Below the pieces are notes generated by a model. That model made no database searches and was not told where the DNA came from. It saw nothing but the letters and a program-made list of their open reading frames with translations. DNA of 64,000 nucleotides from Hysterangium stoloniferum (taxonomy: Eukaryota > Basidiomycota > Agaricomycetes > Hysterangiales > Hysterangiaceae): the NCBI GenBank assembly GCA_015178975.1, contig WHVD01000036.1, positions 496,001 through 560,000 of the forward strand, given 5' to 3'. Made by a program: the position numbers and the translations under genes. Positions within the stretch are counted from its first letter, which is position 1; each line of letters opens with the position of its first letter. Positions 43,410 through 55,192 of this stretch are shown here, piece after piece.

Positions 43410-43600
43410 CCACGCCCCCGCTGATACCTCTGCAAAGTCGTCGTCATCGTCAGTCCAACCACAACTCTCTCGATAACCACTCGCTCCCTGGCTTCAACAC
43501 ACCCATTCACGCTCGCGTGTCTCCTGCTACGAGAACAACACCCAGAACAACAACTATCGCTGAGGACGTCATTCTAGCCATACTCAAGCCAGCACAGTCT

Positions 43601-44035
43601 CATGTTGGCGCGGCCTATTGGTGTTCTTGATCGGATCGTCTGCACAACCGGAGCGTGTGTTTGGTTTTGCATTGGCGTGTCATTATGCACTAATTTGATC
43701 TCGGCGTTAGACTGTCTGGAACACACTTTTAGTGAGTTCGGTATATTATCACGTGTTTAATTTACTGATTTGGATGTCTGTGTTGGACGGTCTTTGCTGA
43801 TACGGGTTACCTTGGGGTTGCGCATAGTCCCATGTTGGCGCGGCCTATTGGTGTTCTTGATCGTCTGCACAACCGGAGCGTGTGTTTCGTTTTGCATTGG
43901 CGTGTCATTATGCACTAATTTGATCTCGGCGTTAGACTGTCTGGAACACACTTTGAGTGAATTCGGTATATTCTCATATGTTTAATTTACTGACTTGGAT
44001 GTCTGTGTTAGACTGATACGGGTTACCTTGAGATT
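43601..44035 (+). repeat. Tandem duplication of a ~230-bp unit
   Basis: Unit 1 43601-43830 and unit 2 43831-44035, both starting CATGTTGGCGCGGCCTATTG. Unit 2 has lost short pieces (e.g. 'GGATC' and 'GGTCTTTGC'). High identity suggests a recent event. Non-coding in any consistent frame. Confidence 0.9.
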
Positions 44036-45466
44036 GCTTCATCATTTCTTCAAGTTTCACTATGCTACCACTGGAACACACGCTCATCCACCACAGTCTT
44101 CTCACCGCGCGTTAAACCACATACCTCTCTTCCTTGTTGTTTTGTTTCGTTGATATTATTTAGCCATTCGTTGTCTCGCTGTATCATTGTCGTGAGCAAA
44201 TATTTGATTGTTTCGGATATCCTTCCACATATATCAATCGCGGAGAAAGTCACTATGCCACATGTTCGCTGATAATCTTACTACCAAAGTTATCCTTCAA
44301 AATACCGGCCCATGCGGCCACTATTGTTCGTACGTGTACGCCTTAAAATGCAAATCACGTGCATTTATATTCGCGTTATGTAAGCCTTTATGGTTGCATA
44401 GAGCTCACAGAGCCGGGGAAAAAACTGTAGTCAAAGCAGGAGAAGAAAGGGTCAGGTCCCAGGCAGAGTCCAGGCATAGGTCTCAACCCCAATTGGGAAC
44501 AATGCTATTACTTGACCTGCCCACCACCACAGATAGTTATACTTTCCCCCACAATAATGTTCTCATGTTCTTTCGAAGAATGTGATGGCAGTTCTCAAAC
44601 ATGATCAAATGTTGATTGAACCTGCCGAGGTAGCATAAATGATTTTTTATATAACAATCGGTTGTTATTCAATTATAAGTAATCCTTCCAGATAATCCAA
44701 GTGCATAAGGTGAAGTAATCTACCCTATACTTTATTTTATTTTATATCAGCTCTCATACATTACCTTTTTTTTTTCACACACTAATTAGAGTGTATTTGT
44801 AGCTAATATGGGCAATGGCATATTACGAAAATGATAATATGCTATTGGGACTGTTAGAAAACATAAGTAATGTAGAAAATGAATAGCCAGACTGGGGATT
44901 GAACCCAGGATCTCTCGATACATAACAAAGGTGTTAACCACTACACCATCTGACCTTGGGTAGGTTTGGTCTTACACTGTACTTAAGGATATAACCCTAA
45001 GTGCCATTCCTATTAGATCATATACACACTGAACTCAGAGCTGTACACCATATGGTCCCAGTTGGAACAATGGTTGGTATTATATAATCTAACAGGGACG
45101 CATCTCAAACAGGAGACATGATCTTCAGTTACTGTTAAGAAAAATTGATCGGCAATGTGTTCAGGCAGAGGACATAAGGTCACCCCGTTTTTTTCAAAAT
45201 CGTTCGAAAAGTCCCTTTGATGGATTATGTATCCGCCTCAAAGAAGCGCTCGGTAAGTTGAAGCACGGACTTAGCGCTGAGAACTTCGTTTGCACACGTT
45301 TCGTGTTCCAGTCCTTGACCTTCCCCGTTATAATGTCACTTTTCAATTTGATTGTGAGTGTCCATGCTAAAATGGCTTTGCTTTATATCTGATTCCCCCG
45401 CAGGCACAGAATACCTTTTCATCTATAGAAATTGAGGGGCTGGTCAAAAAAAACGACCAAATCGCT
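44036..45466. other. Intergenic region with a tRNA-like sequence
   Basis: Non-coding apart from short chance frames. It contains the tRNA-like sequence at 44885-44955. The last 200 nt form the upstream region of the kinase-like gene. Confidence 0.4.
44885..44955 (-). tRNA. tRNA-like sequence with good arms but broken anticodon stem
   Basis: 71 nt on minus: acceptor GGTCAGA/TCTGGCT pairs throughout (with G-T pairs), D stem GTGT/ACAC, T arm CTGGG-TTCAATC-CCCAG perfect, and A box (TGGTGTAGTGG) and B box (GGTTCAATC) fit. The anticodon stem TTTGT/CGAGA has two mismatches and position 33 is A, not T, so no anticodon can be called. It is a tRNA pseudogene or SINE head with Pol III promoter boxes kept. 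Confidence 0.55.
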
Positions 45467-46477
45467 ATGCTAACCTGTCAAAGAGGTACCACACTTCCTG
45501 CCAACCTTCAGTACGACTCGTATGGCGAGGCTAGACCAGACGGCGTTTGGGTCCGCCCTCCATCCAATTTCCCAGCACCCAGCAATGGAACCCTCCGTGT
45601 CACTGTGAACGACCAACTTGGACAAGGACGAATCGGAACTGTCTATTCAGTAGATATTAAATCCCCAAGGGATGGTCCACATATACCACCCCTTGTAATA
45701 AAAGTATCTAACAGGTACCGTTCCCCCAAGCTGGCCCGCGAAGCCTGGTTTTACGAAGAGATGGAACATCTTCAAGGTGTCTGCATCGCACGCTGCTATG
45801 GCTTTTTCCAAGTTGAATTGACCGAAGAATACGAAGTTCCAAATTGGCGTAGAATTTCTGAAGAGATCGCGGAGGAAGCTGATGAGGAGGAAAGGTGTTC
45901 TTTGAGAGACTCAGTTTGGTCGCAAGAAAGGGCTATATATATCGCTAAAGTTAAGGAGGATACTCCAGATTCAGCTTCAAACAAGGTTATCGACACTTTT
46001 GAAGATTGGGAAGACCGAATGAAGGAGGAACTCTCATGTTACACCCCAGATCCTGCTGCCCATCTCACTTTTGTTCGCAAACACCATCTGATATCCGTCC
46101 TTGTACTTGAACGGCTGGGTGAACATATTCCCATCGGCATTCCGCTTGAAGGAATAAGGTACGTTCTAGGATTATCCTGACATTATATTAACAATCTTAT
46201 CCCACTCAGGCAGGATATCCATGACCTTTATGATGACTTAGGCAGGCTAGGTATTGAGGCCGTAGACGTCCATTGGCGTAATATTCTCGAAGCATCTGTC
46301 ACTTCGGAAAGACTAGTCTGTCCCTACCACGACCGTACGCATGCCTGGCGTTTAATCGATTTCGACCTTGCAAAAAAGACAGACAAGCTTCCGGAGTGGA
46401 CAGCATTATCCGCTCATGCTCTTCTAAATTTAATTTTTTTGAACTTAGTCGAAGGGACTGTGATTGGTTGGGATTGA
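45467..46477 (+). CDS. Small protein kinase-like protein (basidiomycete-type)
   Basis: Two exons, 45467-46158 and 46210-46477, with a 51-nt GTACGT...CTCAG intron; 319 aa and phases agree. N-lobe: glycine loop 'LGQGRIGTVYSV' and Lys in 'PLVIKVSNRY', then an acidic insertion 'EEIAEEADEEERCSLR'. C-lobe: 'LYDDLGRLGIEAVDVHWRNI', where D and N sit five apart as in the D-x4-N loop but the usual His before Asp is not there, and 'WRLIDFDLAKK' as the metal-binding DFD. It ends 'GTVIGWD'. Substrates are unknown; such proteins are common in agaricomycetes. The start codon was chosen as the first ATG of the frame. Activity looks possible. Confidence 0.8.
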
Positions 46478-47848
46478 ACGTATGGTAATTATGATATAAG
46501 TTGTTTGGAGGAAACACAAGCTGCTTCGTATGTTGAATACCTTTTCTAAAGCACTTTAAATTTCGGTTTCACATCACGTACCGTGTGAGCTTAGATTCCG
46601 AGAAAACGAAGAAGCGCCTATGATGTAATATGAATATAGGCGCCTGATTTCAGGGCGTCCATGAAGATATTTCGAAGTCAGACCCAACGCGTTGTTGTGT
46701 TGACTGGAACGGACTAATTTCATTAGTCCGTGTCCTTTGTAATGGAACTGTCTCCTATTTTAAGCTCCGCCATCGTGGAGCCAGCACCTGCCGCCTGTGT
46801 CTCTTGCTACCATCATCTGAGTGGGGCGGCCCTCAAGGTATTGCTCAGCCTTCCCTTGAGTAATTTTATTTTTCACGCCATCCCACCCTTTCCTGCTCCT
46901 TTATTTGCATAAGTACTTCCCTGGTCTATTGATTTAATCATCCACACTCTGATGTTACATTGGATTCTACATCCATGTCCGCGTAGCCATTAGTTTGCGG
47001 CCACCACAGATCCTGAGGATCTAGCTGCACAAGAGTACGCCATCGGCACGGCAGGTTGTTTTAAATTTGCCGCCGAGACTTATATCCAAATTTCAACATT
47101 TCCAGCTACAGTCATTAATCCGAAACCTCCTGCAAAGTGTATTGTAACAACACCGTCATTCACATGTTCCTTCCATGACTGCCACCCCTTGACGACTTCT
47201 ATTTCGAACTTGCGCTCTCTGTTTTAACGGCTGACCGCTGTTCCCGCACCGGTATACATATATTAGTTTGACCTGATAATTTCTTTTTTGATCTCTAAAT
47301 CTTCGGAGAAATAATACCACAGTAAAATAAATATTTCCTTACTGTTGACTGTGAAAAAACACGATTAAATTGCTATAACTCCTTCATGGACTCAGTGACA
47401 TAGACAACGAAAAACACAACATAGAAGTTTCTGTTGGTCATGAATCAGGACCTTGGACCGGTATGTGCCTAGTAATTCCCGTTGTTCAGAAACAAATAGT
47501 CCATCAATTCTCCTTTGAATGGACTATGCTGTTGAACTCAGAAGGAATGCAAGACAAGCAATTAAAGGTCACAGTGCACGAGCTGCGTGCTACCACTGCT
47601 ATAATACTCGGGTTCGTGAGGAATGCAGTACTGCCAGTGTTATGACTGTCTCGTTATTTAATTTTTTTCAGTAAAATGCAGCAGAATTCTAGCATGTCAC
47701 GAAACGGCGCAGGAGAAGTATAGATTTGGCGTCTGGAGCCGTCTGATTTTCATGTTTATAACCCATCAATTTATTTTATTGTTGCGGATTTACATATATT
47801 CGTTGCACAGAAAGAAATGACGATCCGGGTCATTTTTGTAATTTTTAT
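46478..47848. other. Intergenic region
   Basis: No recognised gene or repeat. A frame of 60 codons at 46730-46912 and one at 47463-47645 show nothing known. Confidence 0.35.
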
Positions 47849-49389
47849 TTAAAAATGATCCTTCCAATATAAATATTCCGAATGAGAATAGCCGGCGTAC
47901 TGCATTGTAGGGCTGTAAGCATCTGGAGGAGATCGCTGTCCCTGAAAAGTTGATACTGTGGTAGAACTCATATTACTAGCGATTGGGTCACAATGAGATT
48001 CACCAGTCAAAGACACTTGGGACCAGAGTCGTGAAAGGATAAATACACACGCGATAAAGAAACGATGGCTCAGGACCAATTCGTATCCCAAGTAGACGAA
48101 TGAGTAAAAAAGGGAGTCATGACGCCATTCAAGTTATATGTCTTTTCATCCCAAGCAGCAAAGCACAGGCCAAGAAGGACTTGGTGGACAGAGGGATCCG
48201 TCCACTTCATGATGGATGATATACAGAGCATGGTGTCTCTTGGCTTATGAAAAACAAAGATCTGAGATCCGTTGGTACAAATACCCCAACGGCAATTATT
48301 GAAACCAAGCTGTCCCCAGAGCTTCCATGTAAAATATTTTAAACTAGTGTTGAGTTTATTTTGTGCACAAGGCTTACCTGTCAAACCAATTTCGTCATTC
48401 CGTTCTCCTCCCTCCATCTAAAGGCTCCGGGGCTGTGAGCCAAGGGGTTTCGGTCTGGTGCGGCCGTGGTTGTGGTAAATAACTCATTAAAGTTGTAACC
48501 CCACCAAGTCTTCACTTCTAGGACCACACATTGCGACCCTGCTACAGTGGTTCCATTCAAGACAAAGTCTGGGATGGCAGCCTTATTCCCCGCTCTAGCA
48601 GCACAACTGCGACCCCATTGAGGATAAAAAATCCTATCAATGTTGTTGTCGTTTTTGTTGTTGTATCTGGTCTGATTATTATTGATTAGTACCGATAGCT
48701 TCGGATACATAACAAATTTCATGTCTGACCTGCATTAGCAAACTCAATGGGTTCAACAATTGTGTGTATACTTCATCTTGCACTGAAGGCTCGCTTGTCA
48801 TTTCTGGAGGTTGTCTTTGATGATGCCATTTGAACCATGAGGACAGTCTGTTGATAGCATCAGCTTGCTGTTGAAGGTTTGGGGCTGCCTCTCCATACAG
48901 CGAGCCCACTTTCCAACTGTTGAATTGTTGCGGCACTATATCCGGGCGACGCTGGTTTCTAATCGGCCAAGGAACATTGCCATCTGGTTTACTATACTCA
49001 ACAAGGTAATCACATAAAATTGTGACGCGTTTGATAAAAGCTAGTTGGAGCTTTTGCGGGAGCCTCATTACGCTTTTACCTGTTTCAGTGTGAGATGATG
49101 GGTCCGTTTTGAGAGTCGCAGCATATAGCTCTATACATCACAGAATCGCAGGGACTGGTCCACTGGCTGGGTTGGGGAAGGGAAATTCGCGTCGCCAACC
49201 TGTAGGTTTTTTGTCTGCCTTCAAATGTTCCGGCGTGGAGGAATAAAGAAGGTGGGGAAGGTATAATATACTGACACCCTGCTGCAGTGGTTGGGTCTGC
49301 AGTACTAGTGGGTGATCTTGTGGTTGAACTTGACGTCTACCCAATTTCCCCCCGCCGCGATGTCCTTGCTGAGTGCATGGTCTGTACAT
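47849..49389 (-). CDS. PD-(D/E)XK nuclease-like fungal protein
   Basis: Several exons on minus from ATG 49389. The N-terminal part includes 'MRLPQKLQLAFIKRVTILCD' and 'LLNPLSLLMQVRHEICYVSE'. The core has 'AGNKAAIPDFVLNG' then 'CVVLEVKTWWGYNF', i.e. PD-x(n)-E-x-K as in the restriction-endonuclease-like fold. Then 'LKYFTWKLWGQLGFNN', 'WGICTNGSQIFVFHKP' and a short end 'YLYWKDHF'. These last blocks (Q-WGQ, YG--TNG---F) are usual in agaricomycete proteins of this fold whose role is unknown. Introns lie near 49070-49140, 48700, 48390 and 48090; they were placed only roughly. DNA cleavage is inferred from the motif alone. Confidence 0.6.
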
Positions 49390-49732
49390 AGTAGTATATG
49401 TTCAATCTATTGGTGTTTCTGTCTTCGTATTTGAGCAGTTGAAAAGAATTAATCATTACTCCTTGTTTTCCATTCAGTCATACTCTATCGGGGGACTGTT
49501 ATCAGCTGACATGTAAGACATCCCCATGCAGGTATATTCAATCGCAGCCAGAGATATCTACCCGATGCGATGCATGTGATACTATTGGAAATGTAACCTG
49601 TCCCACTAGGAACTTCCTTCAGTGTCCAGACTTCTTGTACCTGAACCTTGTGTTTCGATGAGATTACTGTTGATTTTCAGCACTTATCAGCTAGAACACA
49701 ACCTATTTATTACTTAATCAACGTAAGAGCCA
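49390..49732. other. Upstream region of the nuclease-like gene
   Basis: Non-coding; nothing recognised up to the solo LTR. Confidence 0.3.
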
Positions 49733-49737
49733 CTATT

Positions 49738-49993
49738 TGTTGGAATACGAGCGCTACATAAGTTCCTAACACATATTCCTTTTGTTCTTTGTTCTTTGTT
49801 TCTTTACTCCCATTGTTCAATCCCTTTTTGTTGCCCCATTTGAGATTCTATTGTTTAGCAGACATATATAAGTAGCCTAGTGTTCATGTATCTACTTATT
49901 CGTTTGCCTAATCTTACTACAAGATATACGCACAAACGGAATTTATATACTGCTCTTAAAGTTCATTCGGAGCTTCTATATTTTATTTCAACA
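49738..49993 (+). repeat. G-family solo LTR with perfect target duplication
   Basis: 256 bp, TGTTGGAATACGAGC...TATTTCAACA, flanked by CTATT at 49733-49737 and 49994-49998. TATA-type 'GACATATATAAGTAG' is near 49861. It is the second, inverted copy of the LTR at 32349-32570. The inner half differs ('GTTCTTTGTTTCTTTACTCC' is present here). Confidence 0.9.
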
Positions 49994-49998
49994 CTATT

Positions 49999-52073
49999 AT
50001 GGTTCGTTACCACGTAGTACGTCAAAAGTATTTCGAATAGTTATGGTCTTCATGTACGTTACCCATATGTCCCGGATCACTCATTGTAGGTACAGGAGCT
50101 CTTAATAAGTGAATTACCACATCACTCCTATTTTCATTATAGAACTGCATATAATTTAATCAAAATTTTCGGTTACCCGACATACAAGAATGATTATTTG
50201 TTGACTCCTTGAAGTGGCTGTGTACTGAATGCAATCAAGCGCAGTTGGTCCATTCGGCAGATTATCAACCGAAGACCCACATGCACCGTCCGAGTACCAA
50301 CGGCGTAGCGGGGTACATATTCAGCCCTGAATAAGTGACAGATTCTTCTTGTAGGGAAGATAGCTTACCATGTGATAGAGACCTGTGAATATGCTGCATA
50401 TTTGATATGTGGTGACACGAGTACTATTAAGCCCACATTTGTCTGGCAATGCCATTCCATTTTATGTGGCTGGGATTACATGCCCTGAAGTTGGGGTAAC
50501 ATCGGCCCCGTTGAGGTCTTTCAGAACACAGCAAAATAAAGTGCAGAAAGGCGTCTGCATTCACCTTCCCACATGATTGTGCAAGAAGCTCCTCATTGCA
50601 TTGAGTTGTATCACATGGTGGGAGCATATGATTCATTCACTTCATTTCAGCATGATCCTGAGCTCTACGCTAGTACTACAATATTCCAAGAAAGAAAATA
50701 GATACCTGCACTGACAACAACTGTTGCATATGTCTAACCTTTCCACTGCTTCATAACCACTCCATGGACATACTCCATGAGGCACACCGAGGTTGTAGCA
50801 ATTCGGGAAGGTTAATAATTGAGGTGAGATCTAGACAACATGTCTGTACCTTTGATGGCAATTTCCTAAACGGTCATCTCCATTTAGAATATCAGAATCA
50901 AGTCATTTCTTTTATTTCAAATCCCACCTGAAATGCTCGGAGAGTGATGTGCCCAGAATGATGGAAGCTTTCAAAGGGCTGATAGGAGTCCAGAACACCT
51001 TGAGGCACAATGGAGGTGACAGCTCAGAATCAACCACCAAGACTGCTGAACCCAAATGCGACATTTACAATTATGTAATATATATGTCCTGACAATTTAT
51101 GTTCAATTGATTCAATGGATTGCATGGGTAATGAAAATTCCAAGTGCAGAGCTGGTGAATAGTCGACACCATGGTCAATCCAGTAAAAAGGTTTAGGAGA
51201 GCTGACTGCTAAGGACTTCTAAAAGTAGTGTTACTGGACATTGTATTCATGAAATGCTCCCACCATCACCACCATTTACCACTCATCATGTGACCATCAC
51301 CACCACCATCATAACATTCCTAGTTGACATCTCCAACATTATACTCCAGCTTTCAACACATATTTTACAAGAAATGGATGTCCAAACTAAGCAACAACCC
51401 CCCATCAAGGACAGATGTAACCGTAAGATAAAATTCCACAATACACCATTCATGAACACAATGATGAGTCAGACAGACAAGATTGTCCTTTGAGTTGGGT
51501 ACATAGAGGATGTTCTGCCAAGGCACATCCTGATGCCCTATCCTCGTTTGGAAAAGGTGGCTAAAGGTTTCTATTAAGTCTCACTGAAGAGCTAGCAAAC
51601 ATTCATGGCCAGTGTTTCTGGTGATAAGAAGTAAACTTACACACACTAGCCAGAAGGGGCATACATCTCGGAATGTGTTTGCCAAGCTTTTGAATACCAA
51701 CACTGATAGCAGGTGGTGTTGTCCATTCTGTGAGATACCCTGAGTGGTTCTACTGTGAGGGTAAATGCAGAGGACAAATTAGATCTTACAATATTAGAGA
51801 AATAAAATGAATGGAGCCCATGGATTTCGAATATTTTAATCCCTTGAATGCCATGTTTCTCCCCTGTGCTTCCTATTTTGCATACATCACACCTTTCTCT
51901 TTCTGGCTCATTATTACCTATTCAGTGGCACATATGGCATCTTCCTGATTGACTTTATTCCAGAAAATAACTTCATACTGTTTGTGAAGTAGAATCTGGA
52001 AGATACATAATACTGTGAAACCATTATATTATGCTTTGGGAGGGGTATATACTATAAGTCATCTTAGGATTGT
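49999..52073. other. Region without recognised genes
   Basis: AT-rich. Short frames only (50427-50636 minus; 51254-51493 plus with a CCACCA-rich start). No domain or repeat was recognised. It probably consists of old transposon sequence. Confidence 0.35.
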
Positions 52074-52161
52074 GTGTATTAACTAATGGACATGGGTGTA
52101 TTGACTGATGGACATGGGTGTATTAACTGATGGACATGGGTGTATTAACTGATGGACATGG
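52074..52161 (+). repeat. 22-bp minisatellite, four units
   Basis: Four head-to-tail units of GTGTATTAACTGATGGACATGG with two single-base differences. A fifth diverged unit lies at about 52989-53008, after the longer degenerate array, so the array may have spread from inside one 22-bp sequence. Confidence 0.95.
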
Positions 52162-52179
52162 GTCAGTATTTAGGAGGCT

Positions 52180-52960
52180 CACACAGAGGTGATTCTTGAG
52201 ATTGTTAGAGTAGATGCACAGTAAGTGATATGCAGATTATAGAGGTATTCACACAAAGGTAATTCTTGAGATTCTTAGTGTACATACACAGGACATGATA
52301 TACAGACTATGTGGGTTCCCAGACTGAGATGATTCCTGAGATTCCTAGGGTAGATTCATAGTGCATGAGAAAATGTATGTGATCACACAGTGGTAGTTAT
52401 TGACATTCTTGCAATAGACACAGTGTATGATATTGAAATTTGTGACTGAGTTACACAGAGAGGATTCCTGAGATTCCTAGGGTAGTTATATAGAAACTAA
52501 TATGCACAGTCTAGAGTTGTTCATACAGAGGTGATCCTTGAGATTCCTTGGGTAGATCAATACACAGACCATGATACACAGATTATAGGAGTGCTCTCAC
52601 AGTGATTATTCTTGAGACTCTTAGGGAAGCCAAGTAGCATCTGATATGCATACTACAGGGTTGCTCACAAGAGGTGATTAGTGAGATTGTTTACATATAT
52701 GCACCATCCATGTCATGCAGATTATGGGAGTGCTTAGTGGTGATTCCTGAGGTTTTTAGGTAGCCCCATAGCACTTGATTATTCTAGAGTTGGTCACACA
52801 GATGAGGTTCTTGATATTGCTCTGGCAGCTACTAAGCACCTGATATGCACTTATTGAGTTGTCCACACAGAAGTAACTCCTGAGATTTGTAGGAATATAC
52901 ACAGTACATAATATACAGATTGTTGGAGTGTTCACACATTGTGTCAGTGCATCAGTGAGC
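52180..52960 (+). repeat. Degenerate tandem array, ~60-75 bp units
   Basis: About eleven units with the pattern 'TCACACAGAGGTGATTCTTG', 'AGATTCTTAGGGTAGAT', 'ACACAG' and 'ATGATATGCAGATTATA'. The units differ strongly in length and sequence. There is no open frame. It is an old satellite-like array. Confidence 0.8.
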
Positions 52961-53029
52961 CATCCACTATCTCATCTTAAGATTTTGTGTATTAACTGAT
53001 GGAAATGCCAGTGTATAAGTTCAGTAACA

Positions 53030-53440
53030 CATTGTTAAATCTTGAGTCCATGGTATGAGCCACAGGGAGAAATCCTGAGATTCTATGGGATGAGCAAGAG
53101 TGCAAAGTCTCCAGATCCATGGGATGAACCACAGAGTCAAATCATAATATTGGTGCATACAGCATACTCCAGAGATATTTAAACATATAACAGAGTAAAA
53201 TAATGAGATCCATAAGATTGGCATGTAAAGTATAATCTGGAGATATTCAAGCATATAACACAGAGTAAAATATTGATATTCCATGGAATGACCAGTAGAG
53301 AAAAATCTCAGGATTACATAGAATGAACCACAACATGAAATTTTACAAATTATAAGATAGGTGTATACAGCATAATATGGAGCCATTGAAGTATATACTG
53401 CAGAGTAGAATCTTGAAATTAGCATCTTATTAAATGGGTT
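53030..53440 (+). repeat. Second degenerate tandem array
   Basis: Three to four units built around 'GCATACTCCAGAGATATT', 'AAGCATATAACACAGAGTAA' and 'ATTGATATTCCATGGAATGA'. Adjacent to the first array and different from it. Confidence 0.7.
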
Positions 53441-53448
53441 GAATACAT

Positions 53449-53720
53449 GTTAGGACTGGGAAACCTGCCCAGACCTGAAACCTGCCCAGACCTGAAACCT
53501 GCCCAGACCTGGAACCCATCCTATAGGTATCCAGCTCTCTATATCATGTGAACTGGCCACTGGACTCTTCCCAGACATTCCACACCCCCTTTTCCCAATC
53601 TGTATTTGCTTGTTTGATATCTGTCTCAGTCTGCCCCTTGTTTTCCAATCCATTAGACATATGGTTTATTGTCATATTGTATACCTTGTTATGTCTTTTT
53701 GTCTCTCTAGATATGTAGTA
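53449..53720 (+). repeat. E-family LTR start with short internal repeats
   Basis: TGTTAGGACTGGGAAACC as in 38565. It contains 'CTGCCCAGACCTGAAAC' three times in a row (53464-53512). The end is not defined; gag sequence begins near 53725. Confidence 0.45.
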
Positions 53721-53724
53721 AAAT

Positions 53725-53758
53725 CATCTACAAGTTTCAGTTTGCCTTCCCACCTCAA
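53725..53758 (+). pseudogene. Gypsy gag scrap (element 'E5')
   Basis: 'TTTGCCTTCCCACCTCAAGG' encodes LPSHLKD, the gag text that precedes the part at 54958. It is cut by the F-LTR that follows; about nine bases of gag are missing between the two sides. Confidence 0.55.
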
Positions 53759-54957
53759 GGATGAGCATTATCTCATAAGGTTCTCTTAATTTTCTTTGAA
53801 TTATTTAATATTTTCTTGAATTTATTGTATTTTTATTATATTTCTATTGTGAAATATAAGGCCTAGTTCCTTTTAACTTCACATAATAATAGCATATACA
53901 GTATGAGCTCATATAATGCTATTATATCTTAATTAGTTAATTATAATTTTTGACTAATTATTTATATTCTATTTACTTAGTTGTTGCTTCTCAGCACATT
54001 GCTTGCTCCTATATATGCATTTTTGGAGTCACATGACTTATTACTTAAGTCAACTTCGAGCCATTGGCATTTGATTCCGACCCGGATCTTGGCCTCTGAA
54101 CCTTTGAGTTCAGGCTTAGATTGAGGCCCTTGTCTCAGACTGGGGAGTCATAGAATCAAAAAGGGGTAATAAATAGTTGGACATGATATCATTACTGATT
54201 CAGTGATGATATCATAAAATAATGAAATAGTTAAATAATTAGTTATCAAAATGTATATAAGGAGGGCCAGAAATCCACAATAAATCATCTTATCACACAC
54301 ATATTTTACGCACAGCTCAGAAGCTTATCTCATCATCCTAAGGACAATAATAGCCTTAGTCTGATACACTTACTGCAAGCACCTACACTTGCAGAATCTA
54401 GAACTCTTTGTCAGCACTCTTGAACTTAGCTAATCATCTAAGTTCCCCCAGCCTCACAGCTACCCTTTAGGCTTATTAAATACATAATAAACCTAATAAG
54501 TATTCTTACTGAAATCTCTGCCAACACTTAGATTATTAAAGGCCCATACCTAAGTTAGTGAATTAATCAAGTACAAGCACACAAGAAATCCAATGCAAAT
54601 GGTTTTCTCTGTTAATATAATATTTAACTCCTTGATAAATATCTATTAATAGTCACAAATAAGCATACAATAAACCGAATCTCTTATATATAGTCTCTGC
54701 CAGGTTATTGCACATATATTCAGCTTCCAGCCCCTATTCTCAAGGAATAGTTCTTTTATTTGCTAAAAGAGTCATATATTGTTCTATTGAACCTTTCAAT
54801 AATCAAAATAAGCTTTGATTTTAGTTGTTTAAGCTTAATAGTGCAATAATTAATCTATCAGTATTTAAATTACTGGACCTTTGCTTATTTTATTGTTGAA
54901 GCTCTGTGACACTATAGCATATATTGAGCTATCTAAGAGAAACCCCTAAATATTACA
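53759..54957 (+). repeat. F-family LTR, copy 1
   Basis: Inverse of the LTR at 58794-60211. It starts 'TGAGCATTATCTC' (about 11 nt short of the full end) and ends 'AAATATTACA'. The promoter core 'ATGTATATAAGGAGGG' at about 54248 gives plus sense. It carries only one AGTCACATGACT where copy 2 has an array. It sits in gag; no clean target duplication. Confidence 0.75.
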
Positions 54958-55192
54958 AAAAGTGAGGATGGCAAACCCAAGACTCTTTCCTGGATGCACC
55001 TCAAAGGTCAAAATTCAGATACATGCTATTGGGAATGTTGGGCAGAAGTTGCCCATGAGACACCCATGGACAAATACAATAGGTCTATGGCAAATAAAAC
55101 CAACAACAGCAACCCATCTATCAGTAATTCAAGCTCCATGCACTCCAATTGGAAGAATGACAAGAACAGAAAGCCCAACCTTACAGGCAAAC
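54958..55192 (+). pseudogene. Gypsy 'E5' gag, middle part
   Basis: 'SEDGKPKTLSWMHLKGQNSD', 'CYWECWAEVAHETPMDK', a Ser/Asn-rich linker and 'KPNLTGKL', with the frame open. At 55192 it is cut by a C-LTR (duplication CAAAC) and resumes at 63829 with the zinc knuckle, 8.6 kb away. Confidence 0.85.

Noticed and set aside
52180-53440. CRISPR-like array
   Set aside because: Units are contiguous and degenerate, with no spacers between conserved repeats, in a eukaryotic genome.
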